A stretch of DNA of 64,000 nt from assembly GCF_024494695.1 (NCBI RefSeq), contig NZ_JANHDP010000001.1, positions 1 to 64,000 on the forward strand, read 5' to 3'. Source of the DNA: Natronoarchaeum rubrum. Lineage in GTDB: Archaea; Halobacteriota; Halobacteria; Halobacteriales; Natronoarchaeaceae. The notes under the pieces are model-generated. The model made no database searches and was not told the origin of the DNA. It worked only from the letters and a program-made list of their open reading frames with translations. Shown piece after piece: positions 8,985 through 17,756 of this stretch (its first letter is position 1; every line of letters begins with the position of its first letter). A program made the translations under genes and the position numbers.

Positions 8985-9665
8985 ATGAGCGCGAACGCGA
9001 CGGTGACTGCGAGCGACTTCTGGAACTCACTGCGGGGCGTCGGACGCCTCGTGTACGACGAGATCATCCCTGTCTCTATCATCAGCCTCGCCGCCACCGT
9101 GCTCGCGGTTCCGCTGCTGACGATCGGCCCGATCTGTATCGCCGCCGTCGCCACGATGACCGAGATCGCGGAGCGTCGCGGGTCCGCGCGGGCGCGTTCC
9201 GAACGCGAGCGCGCTCGGACGTTCCCGGCCGCCATTCGACGGTACTTCCGACCGGGGCTCCCGTTCTCCGTGTTGATCTGCTTTACCGTGCTGAATCTCG
9301 TCACGTACGTGCTCCTCGCGACTGCGAACGGCTCGGTGGTGTTCTGGCTCGGCGCCGCGCTCGCGCTGTACACGCTGATCGCCGTGGTCGCGCTGACGTT
9401 TCGGGCGGGCAGTCTCCTCGTCCGTGCCGAGGAGCCGCCCGGAACGAGAGCGCTCATTTCCGAGGCCGTCGACGTCTGGCTTCGCAGCCCGTGGTACTCG
9501 CTGCTTCACCTGCTCGTCGCCGGAATGGTGTTCGTCGTCATGCTGCTGGTGACGCCCGCTGCGATGCTACTGCTCGCCGGAACGCTCGCGGCGCTCGAAG
9601 TCGTCGTCTTCGCCGATCTCGCCGGCGACGGTGCCGGACAATTCTTCGAGCAGTCCGAGGAATGA
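8985..9665 (+). CDS. polytopic membrane protein, YesL/DUF624-like
   Basis: This is a 226-residue protein with about five transmembrane segments, at residues 28-55, 82-108, 113-135, 163-185 and 185-205. The pattern of paired hydrophobic helices and the N-terminal FWNSLRGVGRLVYDE are reminiscent of the DUF624/YesL family often found near transporters. That match is weak. There is no obvious partner; the HalX regulator follows 114 bases downstream on the same strand. Confidence 0.7.
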   Translation: MSANATVTASDFWNSLRGVGRLVYDEIIPVSIISLAATVLAVPLLTIGPICIAAVATMTEIAERRGSARARSERERARTFPAAIRRYFRPGLPFSVLICFTVLNLVTYVLLATANGSVVFWLGAALALYTLIAVVALTFRAGSLLVRAEEPPGTRALISEAVDVWLRSPWYSLLHLLVAGMVFVVMLLVTPAAMLLLAGTLAALEVVVFADLAGDGAGQFFEQSEE

Positions 9666-9779
9666 TGTATTCATTCCTACACGATATCGGATTCACACAG
9701 CCGCGGCATTTATCACGGATTACTACCATCGCCCTAAAGTGAGCGTGCAGTTCGACCGACGCCCGGAATTACACAGACT

Positions 9780-10355
9780 ATGTCCGATCAACCCGTGGAA
9801 ATACTCGTCGTAGACGACGAATCGAGGCTGGCAGATCTCTTCGCGGCCTGGCTGACGAGCGACTGGTCCGTCGAGACCGCATACGACGGGGAGAGTGCGC
9901 TAGAGCAGATGCAAGAATCCGTCGAGATCGTCCTGCTTGACCGCCGGATGCCCGGTCTCTCGGGCGACGAAGTCCTCTCGAAGATCAGGGACCGCGGCTA
10001 CGATTGTCGCGTCGTCATGGTCACGGCGGTCGACCCCGACTTCGACATCATCGAGATGGGGTTCGACGACTACCTCGTCAAGCCCGTCTCGAAGGACGAA
10101 CTGCTGGACGTCGTCGAGCGCGTACAGACTCGTTCGGCTTACGAGGCCGACATCCAGCGGTACTACTCGCTCGTCTCGAAGAAGTCGCTGCTCGAAGCCG
10201 AGAAATCCGACCGTGCGCTCGAAGATAGCGAGGAGTACGCCGAACTCTGCGAGCAGGTCGACTCGCTCCGCGGCCAGGTCGACGACACGGTGTCCGGGCT
10301 TTCGGATCACGACGACTTCGTCGGCGCGTTTCAGGATCTTCCGGGCGAGCAGTGA
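9780..10355 (+). CDS. HalX-domain response regulator (copy 1)
   Basis: This 191-residue protein is a receiver followed by the haloarchaeal HalX domain. The receiver (about 6-120) has the acidic pair in VVDDESR, phospho-acceptor Asp in VLLDRRMPGLSGDEVL, the conserved Thr in VMVTAVDPDFDIIEMGFDDY and the Lys in YLVKPVS. The HalX part (about 125-190) is a helical, probably coiled-coil segment with YYSLVSKKSLLEAEKSD. There is no DNA-binding domain and no histidine kinase gene nearby. A close paralogue lies at 57155-57721. Confidence 0.93.
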   Translation: MSDQPVEILVVDDESRLADLFAAWLTSDWSVETAYDGESALEQMQESVEIVLLDRRMPGLSGDEVLSKIRDRGYDCRVVMVTAVDPDFDIIEMGFDDYLVKPVSKDELLDVVERVQTRSAYEADIQRYYSLVSKKSLLEAEKSDRALEDSEEYAELCEQVDSLRGQVDDTVSGLSDHDDFVGAFQDLPGEQ

Positions 10356-10518
10356 TACTGCGCGGACGATCGCTCTCCTTCTGACAGCCCCAGCAACTAC
10401 GCTGCGATCCGACGGGCGTCACCGATCTTCTCTCCAGCCACTGCTCGTCACCGTCTCGCTTTGATCGTTCTGTGCAGGCTGCGTCTACTGCTCCGCCCGT
10501 AGAAGATTCTTCCGCAAG

Positions 10519-10525
10519 TTTATAA
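10519..10525 (+). promoter_or_regulatory. TATA box for the PKD surface protein gene
   Basis: TTTATAA is preceded by the purine-rich CGCAAG (BRE-like). Its centre is 35 bases before the ATG at 10557, predicting a very short leader. It is followed by an AT-rich initiator region. Confidence 0.6.
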
Positions 10526-10556
10526 CTGAAGGCATCATTATTGCCTCTCTAACGAG

Positions 10557-13500
10557 ATGAAATTTGCTAGAGTGCTACTACTTGCGCTCGTCGCAACCGG
10601 TCCGCTGACGACGGTCGTGCTCGCGACACCCGCGTCGTCGGCATCAGTCGACCGCGACGACGCCCCGTTCGCCGAGGCCGGCCTCGATCAGGAATCGACT
10701 GTTGGCGACCGTGTACTCCTCGACGGTGGCGGTTCGCGCGCGGCGTCGAGCGATATCGTCGAGTACGAGTGGACGATCACCGGACCGAACGGGAGCACGG
10801 TTCGGCCGTCCTGCGCAACGTGCGTCCGGACGGCGTTCGTCCCGAATAGGCCAGGACGGCACGCCGTCACGCTGACAGTCACCGACGCGGACGGGCGGAC
10901 CAACTCCGATACGATGTACGTCGAAGCCGACGCGGCTGCCATTCCGGGTGTCTCCATCTCGGGGCCACGTCGCATCGCCAGCGATCGACCTGCCGAATTC
11001 ACAGCGACGTTCCGCCCGGGCGATGTCGAACTGAGCCACGTCGTCTGGACCATCGACGGGTCGCCGGTCGAAAACGCAACGATCAATCGCAACCGCAACG
11101 CATCGCTGGAGCGTACCTTCTCCAGCCCGGGAACTGTTCGCGTAAACGCGACCGTCCACGATAGGATCGGACGCGAACGCACCGCGACGCGGCGCGTGGT
11201 AGTTGCGAGTCCCTCTTCCCCGAGTCCCTCCGCGCCTACTCCGTCGCTTTCCGTTCAGGGCCCCCAGCTACTGACCGGTGATGCTCCCTTCGAGGGGACG
11301 TACGGGCTCGACGGTGCGGATGTCGACGACGTCGAGTCAGTGTCGTGGCACGACGATGACGGCAGTCGCGGCTCCGGCGTCACTCTCGACACGGAGTGGG
11401 AAGCAGGCACTCACGAGCTCACTGCGCTGGCCGACGTCGGCGACGACACGTACAGTGCGTCGTTCGAAAACGGCACGAGCGTCGTCGTCGATCCTCGTCC
11501 GGAGGTTTCGCTGACGATGTCGCAGACCGACGGAACGCTCTCCGGATCCGTTGATGCTACTGATGAGTTCGGGAATCTCGACTCTGTGGAGTTGTTCGTC
11601 GACGACGAGCGGGTTCGTGAGTGGGCGCCAGCGAATGGGGAGGTGTTCGACACCTCGTTTTCGGTTGATTTGGATAGTGGCCAGAACTCGAATCGCGTTC
11701 GGGTCGTCGTGACTGACCGACGAGGGCAATCGGCTGCCGACACTAACCGAGCGGGTGAGCCGGATTTGGTGCGCTCAGGCTTCGTGAACGGGCCAGTGGA
11801 CTCGTATCACGAGCGCTTGGATCCTGAGCGGTATACGGCTATTCACAAGACAGTGATTGATTTGAACGGCGTGGATCCGGGCGCCGTTTCGCCCGAGCTT
11901 GTTCCTTCTGGAGATGATCCTGAGCTTCAAAAAATCAAAGCTGATGAGCGAAAATATGACACTAAGACTGATGTGCTAACGATAACTTCATACTGGGCTG
12001 GAAAAGCACCCGAGGAATATAAGATATATATGAAGTCTGATGTTCTAGGTGATAGTAGGGGTGAATTCAGGGTCACAAATAGTGATCCCGAGCCCCGAAT
12101 CGAAGTGATTGACGAAGGAGAGGATTCCGAAAACAAGGGATATCGGCTCCTCATTGATGTGAGTGACTCTTTTGATCCGGACGGCGGGCCACTGAATTTC
12201 CGGGCCCAAGACCGGGATCGGAGACCTGATGATCCCGACCTAATTGGTCTCGAATTTAGCGATACGCCCGGACTAGTGATAACGGACGGGGATGGTAACT
12301 CAGTTGACCTCTCTTCCGAGCTATACGATTACTGGAGCCCTGAGTTCAAAAAAGTCGAAGAGGTCTCTGAAGGACCGTACAAGCCAGACGATACGATACG
12401 TTTCAAAGTCAAAACCGAGACGTTCCATCTTGCTGATCGGGACTACGATCCGTCACTGGAATTACGAGTAAAAGGGGGCGAGGGAGAAGTGACTGAGTGG
12501 AGACCGGTTTCTCACGATGCGGATGCCGGCCCCGATCCGAATCTCCACGAGATTAGACATCCCCAGTATGTCGGTACTGTCGAGGTTGACGCCAGATCCT
12601 ATCTCAATCCCGAGGCTCCCTTTCTCGTGATCGCTAACGTCAAGCAAACGAGTTGGGAACGGCTTCCATCGGTGGATGTCTTCGAAGAAGATCGACTTGA
12701 GCGGAATAACGCCTCTATCTCATCTATCGAATACACACAAAAGGAAATAATTGAAAGAACCGTAACATCGCAGGCGGAACGATATCGACACGAGGCGAAA
12801 GGTTATCGCGTCGAAGACAGTTCAAAGACCCTCGAAACAATTACGATCGAGAAGCGGCGATCAAAACCCCCAGAAGTGGTGGACACTCGAACTTTCTCGT
12901 CCAAAACGATGAGGAAACTGTTCCTCTCTACTCATCCCAATTGGTCCCCAAGTGGTACTACAGTAGAAACACGAGAAATAGAGATCAACAGGTGGTTGGG
13001 TGCTCCACGGTCTGCCGGCAGGTACACCGGGGAAAAGAGAGTTAAGAGAATATGTTCGGGTTCCGGCGCATTCATGCGAGCCGGGAGGTGTGTGCCGATC
13101 GAATCGACAGAGACAGTAACGCAATATTTACATATATTCCATGGGGAAAAAGATAAAACAATGTATCTGGCTGAGAAAAGCGAGACTCGTACTTACTGGG
13201 AACCCATTGGGGCCGTCACAACACCACAGGAAGCTTCCATTTGGACGGAACAGTCGGGCATCAGAGTTGGTTCACAGACGTATTCCAAAGAATGGAAAAT
13301 GGTGAAAAGAACCGGTAGTACGATTGTATCGGATTCTTACAGCGATGCATCGGATGTCGTCAGAACTTCTGCTACCGTAGAATATGATCGTCAGTATTCG
13401 TTGCGCGGAGGAGCAAACGTATACGACAAGTCTACTCCTCATGAGAAAACGGTGACTGTTGATCAAATAAGTGGGACCATCTCGTTTGAAGGATTCAAGT

Positions 13501-13586
13501 CCAAAAGAGAGATAATCAAATCTGTTGAGTCAGGAGCACGGATTTCTAAATCTAGCTGTTCTATAGATGGCAGCATAGGGTGTTAG
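10557..13586 (+). CDS. large exported PKD/Ig-repeat protein with unique C-terminal half
   Basis: This 1009-residue protein has a Sec signal peptide (MKFARVLLLALVATGPLTTVVLA, cut near residue 30). The N-terminal part contains a PKD domain (about 36-122, DIVEYEWTITGP and HAVTLTVTDADG) and two or three further Ig-like beta domains to about residue 405. From about residue 445 onward the sequence matches no family I know. It is rich in Lys/Arg/Ser, ends with a cysteine-containing tail (KSSCSIDGSIGC), and is encoded by AT-rich DNA unlike the first 1.3 kb. No C-terminal anchor is visible. The next gene begins 5 bases after the stop, so the two are likely cotranslated. A surface or secreted role is inferred. 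Confidence 0.85.
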   Translation: MKFARVLLLALVATGPLTTVVLATPASSASVDRDDAPFAEAGLDQESTVGDRVLLDGGGSRAASSDIVEYEWTITGPNGSTVRPSCATCVRTAFVPNRPGRHAVTLTVTDADGRTNSDTMYVEADAAAIPGVSISGPRRIASDRPAEFTATFRPGDVELSHVVWTIDGSPVENATINRNRNASLERTFSSPGTVRVNATVHDRIGRERTATRRVVVASPSSPSPSAPTPSLSVQGPQLLTGDAPFEGTYGLDGADVDDVESVSWHDDDGSRGSGVTLDTEWEAGTHELTALADVGDDTYSASFENGTSVVVDPRPEVSLTMSQTDGTLSGSVDATDEFGNLDSVELFVDDERVREWAPANGEVFDTSFSVDLDSGQNSNRVRVVVTDRRGQSAADTNRAGEPDLVRSGFVNGPVDSYHERLDPERYTAIHKTVIDLNGVDPGAVSPELVPSGDDPELQKIKADERKYDTKTDVLTITSYWAGKAPEEYKIYMKSDVLGDSRGEFRVTNSDPEPRIEVIDEGEDSENKGYRLLIDVSDSFDPDGGPLNFRAQDRDRRPDDPDLIGLEFSDTPGLVITDGDGNSVDLSSELYDYWSPEFKKVEEVSEGPYKPDDTIRFKVKTETFHLADRDYDPSLELRVKGGEGEVTEWRPVSHDADAGPDPNLHEIRHPQYVGTVEVDARSYLNPEAPFLVIANVKQTSWERLPSVDVFEEDRLERNNASISSIEYTQKEIIERTVTSQAERYRHEAKGYRVEDSSKTLETITIEKRRSKPPEVVDTRTFSSKTMRKLFLSTHPNWSPSGTTVETREIEINRWLGAPRSAGRYTGEKRVKRICSGSGAFMRAGRCVPIESTETVTQYLHIFHGEKDKTMYLAEKSETRTYWEPIGAVTTPQEASIWTEQSGIRVGSQTYSKEWKMVKRTGSTIVSDSYSDASDVVRTSATVEYDRQYSLRGGANVYDKSTPHEKTVTVDQISGTISFEGFKSKREIIKSVESGARISKSSCSIDGSIGC

Positions 13587-13985
13587 TGTATATGAATAAA
13601 ATCACACATATGATTGTGTCCTTTATTATTCTAATATGTGTGTTCACGAGTTGTGTTCCTACTGGAGGGGCCCCAACTAATCTACTAGAAGAGACGGAAA
13701 TAGTTGATTCTACTCAAGACACTAGTAATGGATATGACATTAATGTCAGAATATATTCTAATCATAGTGTATATGTAAAATACGAAAGAGTGGGTGAACC
13801 TATGTTTAGACCTTCTGTTTCCTTCGTTATAGACGAATATCATGAAAGTCGTGAAGGTCCAAAGTTGAATAACAGTGAGCATTGGTCCACCAAGATGGAT
13901 TTGTCTAGAAGATATAACGTTTCTAAAGATTTTCATAATGTGGATATATATACCCTTGGAGACGATCTGAACCAAACCCTGGAGA
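11900..13985. other. AT-rich island crossing a gene junction
   Basis: From about 11900 the codons turn AT-rich (many AAA, AAT, TAT, ATA), and the haloarchaeal GC-third-position bias is lost. Normal high-GC coding resumes at about 13985. The island covers the 3' half of the PKD protein gene and the 5' third of the next gene, while both outer ends look native. Boundaries are by eye. No repeats, att sites or transposase genes were seen at the edges. Confidence 0.75.
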
Positions 13986-14515
13986 GAGAGTACAACCTCG
14001 AAGATCCAGATATACCTGCCGCCCGAATTCAGGATGTCGAAGTTGTCGAGACGACGTACAACGGCGAGCCCACTGCAGCGGTTGACGTGGTCTTCGAAAA
14101 TCCGTCTCCCCGAGCATATGGCGGGTACGTCTACGCCCATACTCTCCAAACAATTTCGGCGCGAGACGTAGCACTAGTACCAGTTAACGAAAACACCACG
14201 GTCTCTCGTATCCACCTCCGCGAAGGTCCGGACGAGGTCGTAGAAGGCGAACTCCGCATGACGACGGCACGCCTCGACGAGGACAAAGGACTCAGAGACC
14301 AGGTCTGGTTCCGGGGCACTGCCGACGGCGAGACGGAGTGGCAACGAGAGCCGTACGAGCCGGTCGGATATCGAAACAGCGAGGATCCCTACAGGTACGA
14401 CACCGACGAAGGATTTCTCGAATCAAGGGGTCTCTCACCGAAACACGCAGCAGCCGGAGCTGCCCTCGGGATCGGATTTCTGGTCTTCCTGTTCCGTGGT
14501 CGCAGCAAGTGGTGA
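13592..14515 (+). CDS. membrane-anchored extracellular protein, partner of the PKD protein
   Basis: This 307-residue protein has an N-terminal hydrophobic export segment (MIVSFIILICVFTSC) and a C-terminal transmembrane helix (HAAAGAALGIGFLVFLF) ending RGRSKW. The middle therefore faces outward. The middle looks beta-rich and carries several NxS/T sequons. The first third is AT-rich and the rest is normal GC. The family is not recognised. The ATG at 13592 comes 5 bases after the upstream stop; an in-frame GTG at 13580 would overlap that gene by 7 bases. A cysteine after FTS resembles a weak lipobox. Tight coupling suggests it binds or anchors the PKD protein. Confidence 0.75.
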   Translation: MNKITHMIVSFIILICVFTSCVPTGGAPTNLLEETEIVDSTQDTSNGYDINVRIYSNHSVYVKYERVGEPMFRPSVSFVIDEYHESREGPKLNNSEHWSTKMDLSRRYNVSKDFHNVDIYTLGDDLNQTLEREYNLEDPDIPAARIQDVEVVETTYNGEPTAAVDVVFENPSPRAYGGYVYAHTLQTISARDVALVPVNENTTVSRIHLREGPDEVVEGELRMTTARLDEDKGLRDQVWFRGTADGETEWQREPYEPVGYRNSEDPYRYDTDEGFLESRGLSPKHAAAGAALGIGFLVFLFRGRSKW

Positions 14516-14519
14516 CGAG

Positions 14520-14744
14520 TCACTCCCCCTGTTTATCCCCAATCGCCGCTTCGGACATCCCGTACAGGAGGTAGTACGCCAGCACTCCAGAGAACATGAA
14601 CAGGTAGTACGCCCACTGCGGACCGTCGACCAGGTCGAACAGGATTGAGACGATCGTCACCCACGCGATGGCGAAGGCCAGATCTGTCAGTACCTCCCAA
14701 CGGTTCTCGCCGAAGTAGTCGGCGATCCGATCGAGTTGGCTCAT
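14520..14744 (-). CDS. small two-helix membrane protein (family A, copy 1)
   Basis: This 74-residue protein has a polar N-terminus (MSQLDRIADYFGENRWEVLTD) and two transmembrane helices, at about 22-40 (LAFAIAWVTIVSILFDL) and 45-64 (QWAYYLFMFSGVLAYYLLYG). It resembles the 75-residue protein at 31240-31467 in length, helix positions and the W-x2-YY-x3-F-x-GVLAY region. The function is unknown. It is convergent with the preceding gene, with a 4-base gap. Confidence 0.75.
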   Translation of the reverse strand: MSQLDRIADYFGENRWEVLTDLAFAIAWVTIVSILFDLVDGPQWAYYLFMFSGVLAYYLLYGMSEAAIGDKQGE

Positions 14745-14943
14745 CGCTCGTTCCTCGGTGTTGCGACGCCCGCCGCTCGGTCGATACGCGCCTTACCGAC
14801 ATGGTAGCTCTGCCAAGCGATCACAAAGTCCACGGTCATCCCTGCCAAGGGGTACGCCCAGCAGGGCAAAAAAGCTGCGGCACGGTCGTGTCTCTCGTGC
14901 TGCGAGCAGAAGGCGTATCATTGCGGCGTCCCGACGTTCGCAT

Positions 14944-16035
14944 ATGCGACGGCGAGATGCACTGAAGGCGGGCGCTGTCATCGGCGGAGTAGCCGTCACC
15001 GGTTGTCTCGACGTTTTCGAGACGGAATCGGTCTGGCGAAACGCTCCGCTGGTGGATGACCGGCCCGACGCCGTGTACATGCCGGCCGGTCGCGAGGCGA
15101 TGGCTACGTACGGCAGCGCGCGCGCCGGACAGTACGCCGTCGCGCTACAGTACACGTTTCCACACCGATTCTGGACCGTTTCGGGGACCTCGACGAACAG
15201 AGTCGAAGTCGGCGAGGAGGACTCCCTGCATCTCATGGCGACGATCTGGGACGCCGAAACGGGCGTCGTGTTGCCCGTCGAGCCCGGACTGAAACTTCGA
15301 CACGGCGGAGAGATCGCGGCGTCGCGGACGCTCTGGACGATGCTCTCACAGCGGATGGGATTCCACTACGGAGATAATCTCTCCCTCGACGATGAGGGAG
15401 CCTATGTCGCCGAGATCAGGCTTCCTCCGGTCGGTGCCGGCGCTGTCGGCGAGCTGTCCGGACAGTTCCAGTCAGCCGAGACCGTCGAGATCGAGTTCGA
15501 GTACGATACCGACGACATCTACGATCTCGAGTACACCCAAATCGACGAGTCGCGGCGCGGCACCCGAGACGCCGTTTCGCTCATGCGACACGGGGGTGGT
15601 GCCATCGAGGGCGCCGCCGATCCGATCCCGACGGTGCCTGCGCCGCAGGAGCTCCCCGGACAATCGCTCGGAACGGCGACGAGCGGCGACGCCGAGCTCG
15701 CCGCGACGCTGCTGCCAGCTGGTTCGCGATTCGCCGAGGACCGGCAGTATCTGCTCGTCTCACCGCGGACGCCGTACAATTCGATTCCGATCCCGCAGAT
15801 GGGCCTGTCCGCGACCGTCAGACGAGACCAAACTGACGAAACGGTGTACGACGACCGGCTGTACGCGGCTGTCGACGGCAGTGTCGGACTCCACTACGGC
15901 GCCGCCGTCGAGGGGGTACAGCAGGGAGACGCCGTCACGGTCACTGTCGACACCCCTCCCCAGGCGTCGCGCCACGACGGGTACGAGACGGCGTTCTTCG
16001 GGATGCAGCCGATGGAGTTCACCGTCGGCGAGTAG
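14944..16035 (+). CDS. Tat-exported lipoprotein, possible iron-transport P19-like
   Basis: This 363-residue protein starts with a twin-arginine lipoprotein signal (MRRRDALKAGAVIGG, lipobox VTGC), placing it outside the membrane. The body reads TFPHRFWTVSGTSTNRVEVG and contains repeated beta-rich segments (HLMATIWDAETGVVLPVEP). In haloarchaea such proteins are often labelled iron-transport proteins because of resemblance to periplasmic P19/Tp34 metal binders. I recall that but cannot verify it, and no clear metal-ligand set is evident. I chose the ATG at 14944 because the signal begins there; upstream frame is Arg-rich shadow. Confidence 0.75.
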   Translation: MRRRDALKAGAVIGGVAVTGCLDVFETESVWRNAPLVDDRPDAVYMPAGREAMATYGSARAGQYAVALQYTFPHRFWTVSGTSTNRVEVGEEDSLHLMATIWDAETGVVLPVEPGLKLRHGGEIAASRTLWTMLSQRMGFHYGDNLSLDDEGAYVAEIRLPPVGAGAVGELSGQFQSAETVEIEFEYDTDDIYDLEYTQIDESRRGTRDAVSLMRHGGGAIEGAADPIPTVPAPQELPGQSLGTATSGDAELAATLLPAGSRFAEDRQYLLVSPRTPYNSIPIPQMGLSATVRRDQTDETVYDDRLYAAVDGSVGLHYGAAVEGVQQGDAVTVTVDTPPQASRHDGYETAFFGMQPMEFTVGE

Positions 16036-16304
16036 GAGATCGACGCCGCTGCGACAGGGGAAGTGGCGATTCGGTTGTGGCAAGTAATCGGGTCGCGAAA
16101 GAACGCTGTTCGTAAGCGTACGTCTTCGTAAGGAGTGATTTGCGGTCGATCTCCTCGCCGCCCCCGACATCGCGGTGACGCCTAAGCCCAGCCCAGCGCA
16201 GGGTACGGAGACGTTGCGAACGGCGGGTCGTCAGACAACGTCACCTTTGCGCGGATACTCCTGCAATTACAAACCGTGGCGGGGTCCGCACTCTCTCCCG
16301 ACGC

Positions 16305-17660
16305 ATGAAGGTCACGTACCTGCAGTCGGCCGCGATACTGGTCGAAGACGAGGAGCGGTCGGTGCTCTGTGACCCCTGGTTGCTCGATGGAGCGTACTAC
16401 GGCTCGTGGTGTCACTACCCGCCGCCGGATTACGAACCGGCGGACTTCCACGACGTCGATTACATCTACATCTCCCACGTCCACCCGGATCACTTCCACC
16501 CCGAGTCGATGCGCCGACTCGACACGGACACGCCGGTCGTCATCCACGACTACCGATGGGATTATCTCAAGGACGCCATCGAGGAGCTCGGGTTCGAGGT
16601 TATCGAGTTGCCACACGGCGAGCCGTTCGATCTCGGCGGCGACTGGCACATCAACGTGTTCGCCGCCGACGGCTGCGACCCGGAGGCCTGCGGCAACTTC
16701 TTCGGTTGCACGTGGTACGACGACGAGGCCGAGACGCCCGGCTCGACGCAGGTCGATTCGATGGCCGTGATCGACAACGGCGAGCACACGCTGGTCAACA
16801 CCAACGACTGTCCCTTCGAGATGGCCAAGCCGACGTTCGAGAAAATACGGGCGGCGTACGGAGACGTCGACGTGCTCTGCCACCAGTACAGCGCCGCACA
16901 GTTCTACCCGCAGGCGATGATCGACTACTCCCACGAGGAAAAAAAGGAGGCCGCCCGCGAGGTGATCCTGGAGAAACACCAGCTTGCCGAGCGATTCGTC
17001 GACCTGTTCGAGCCCGACTACTACATGCCGTTCGCCGGCGAGTACGTGCTCGCCGGGTCGCTGGCTCACCTCAACGAGTACACCGCGAACCCGCCCCGCG
17101 CGGAGGCGTACGACTACTTCACGAGCAACATCGATCCGGACGAGCACCAGTGCGTGTTCCTCAACACCGGCGAGTATCTCGACGTGGAAGACGGGAGCGT
17201 CTCCCAGCCGTTCCAGCCGCCGGACCCCGAGGAGAAAGAGGAGTACATCCAGGAGGTGCTGGCCGAGCGAGAGTTCGACTACGAGGCCGATCCGACGCCG
17301 ACGCTGCAGGAGCTCCAGTCCTACGTGCCGGAGGCGTACGAGAGCTTGGAGGACAAGCGCGAGACGATCGGCTTCGAGTCGCCCACGCGGGTGTTGCTCC
17401 CGCTGGTCGACGACGTAACCCTCGAACTCACTCTCGACGGCGACGGGTTCCGGTATCACGCCGATCGCGACGTCAACCTCGACGAGTACGATCGATACGT
17501 GAAGATGGTGTTGGATCCGCGCCTCCTGCGCCGGATCTTCGAGGGGCCCCACGAAGCCTACTGGGCCGACGCGAAGATCGGCTCGCACATCGGTATCGGG
17601 AAAGACCCCGACGTCTACGAGCGGGGACTGTACAACTGCATGAGTGCGTTCCACACCTGA
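16305..17660 (+). CDS. metallo-beta-lactamase-fold hydrolase, CMP-NeuAc-hydroxylase-like without Rieske domain
   Basis: This 451-residue protein has the MBL metal motif HVHPDHFHP near residue 65 and starts in the MBL beta-strand pattern (MKVTYLQSAAILVEDEERSVLCDPWLLDGAYYGSW, of which the ILVE..LCDPWL part is typical). The long C-terminal region, with HQYSAAQFYPQAM and PFAGEYVLAGSL, recalls the MBL module of CMP-sialic acid hydroxylases and their relatives in polysaccharide clusters. The Rieske domain of the animal enzyme is absent. No sugar genes flank it, so the substrate is open. The 269 bases upstream (16036-16304) contain no gene I can support. Confidence 0.8.
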   Translation: MKVTYLQSAAILVEDEERSVLCDPWLLDGAYYGSWCHYPPPDYEPADFHDVDYIYISHVHPDHFHPESMRRLDTDTPVVIHDYRWDYLKDAIEELGFEVIELPHGEPFDLGGDWHINVFAADGCDPEACGNFFGCTWYDDEAETPGSTQVDSMAVIDNGEHTLVNTNDCPFEMAKPTFEKIRAAYGDVDVLCHQYSAAQFYPQAMIDYSHEEKKEAAREVILEKHQLAERFVDLFEPDYYMPFAGEYVLAGSLAHLNEYTANPPRAEAYDYFTSNIDPDEHQCVFLNTGEYLDVEDGSVSQPFQPPDPEEKEEYIQEVLAEREFDYEADPTPTLQELQSYVPEAYESLEDKRETIGFESPTRVLLPLVDDVTLELTLDGDGFRYHADRDVNLDEYDRYVKMVLDPRLLRRIFEGPHEAYWADAKIGSHIGIGKDPDVYERGLYNCMSAFHT

Positions 17661-17756
17661 GGACCCCGGCCGGTCGCTAACAGCCCTCTCCCCGCCGTTT
17701 GCGGCCCGAGCGACTTGCAAAGCGTTTTACACGGTCGCCGTCAAACGCCGATACTA

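Noticed and set aside
13592..13660. Lipoprotein signal at the start of the PKD partner gene
   Set aside because: The FTSC sequence departs from the archaeal lipobox, and a C-terminal membrane helix already anchors the protein, so I left it as a weak possibility only.
16182..17720. 512-codon open frame on the minus strand opposite the MBL-fold gene
   Set aside because: High GC leaves long antisense frames open. Its product is Val/Arg/Leu-rich without domain motifs, while the plus-strand protein has clear MBL motifs and acidic composition.
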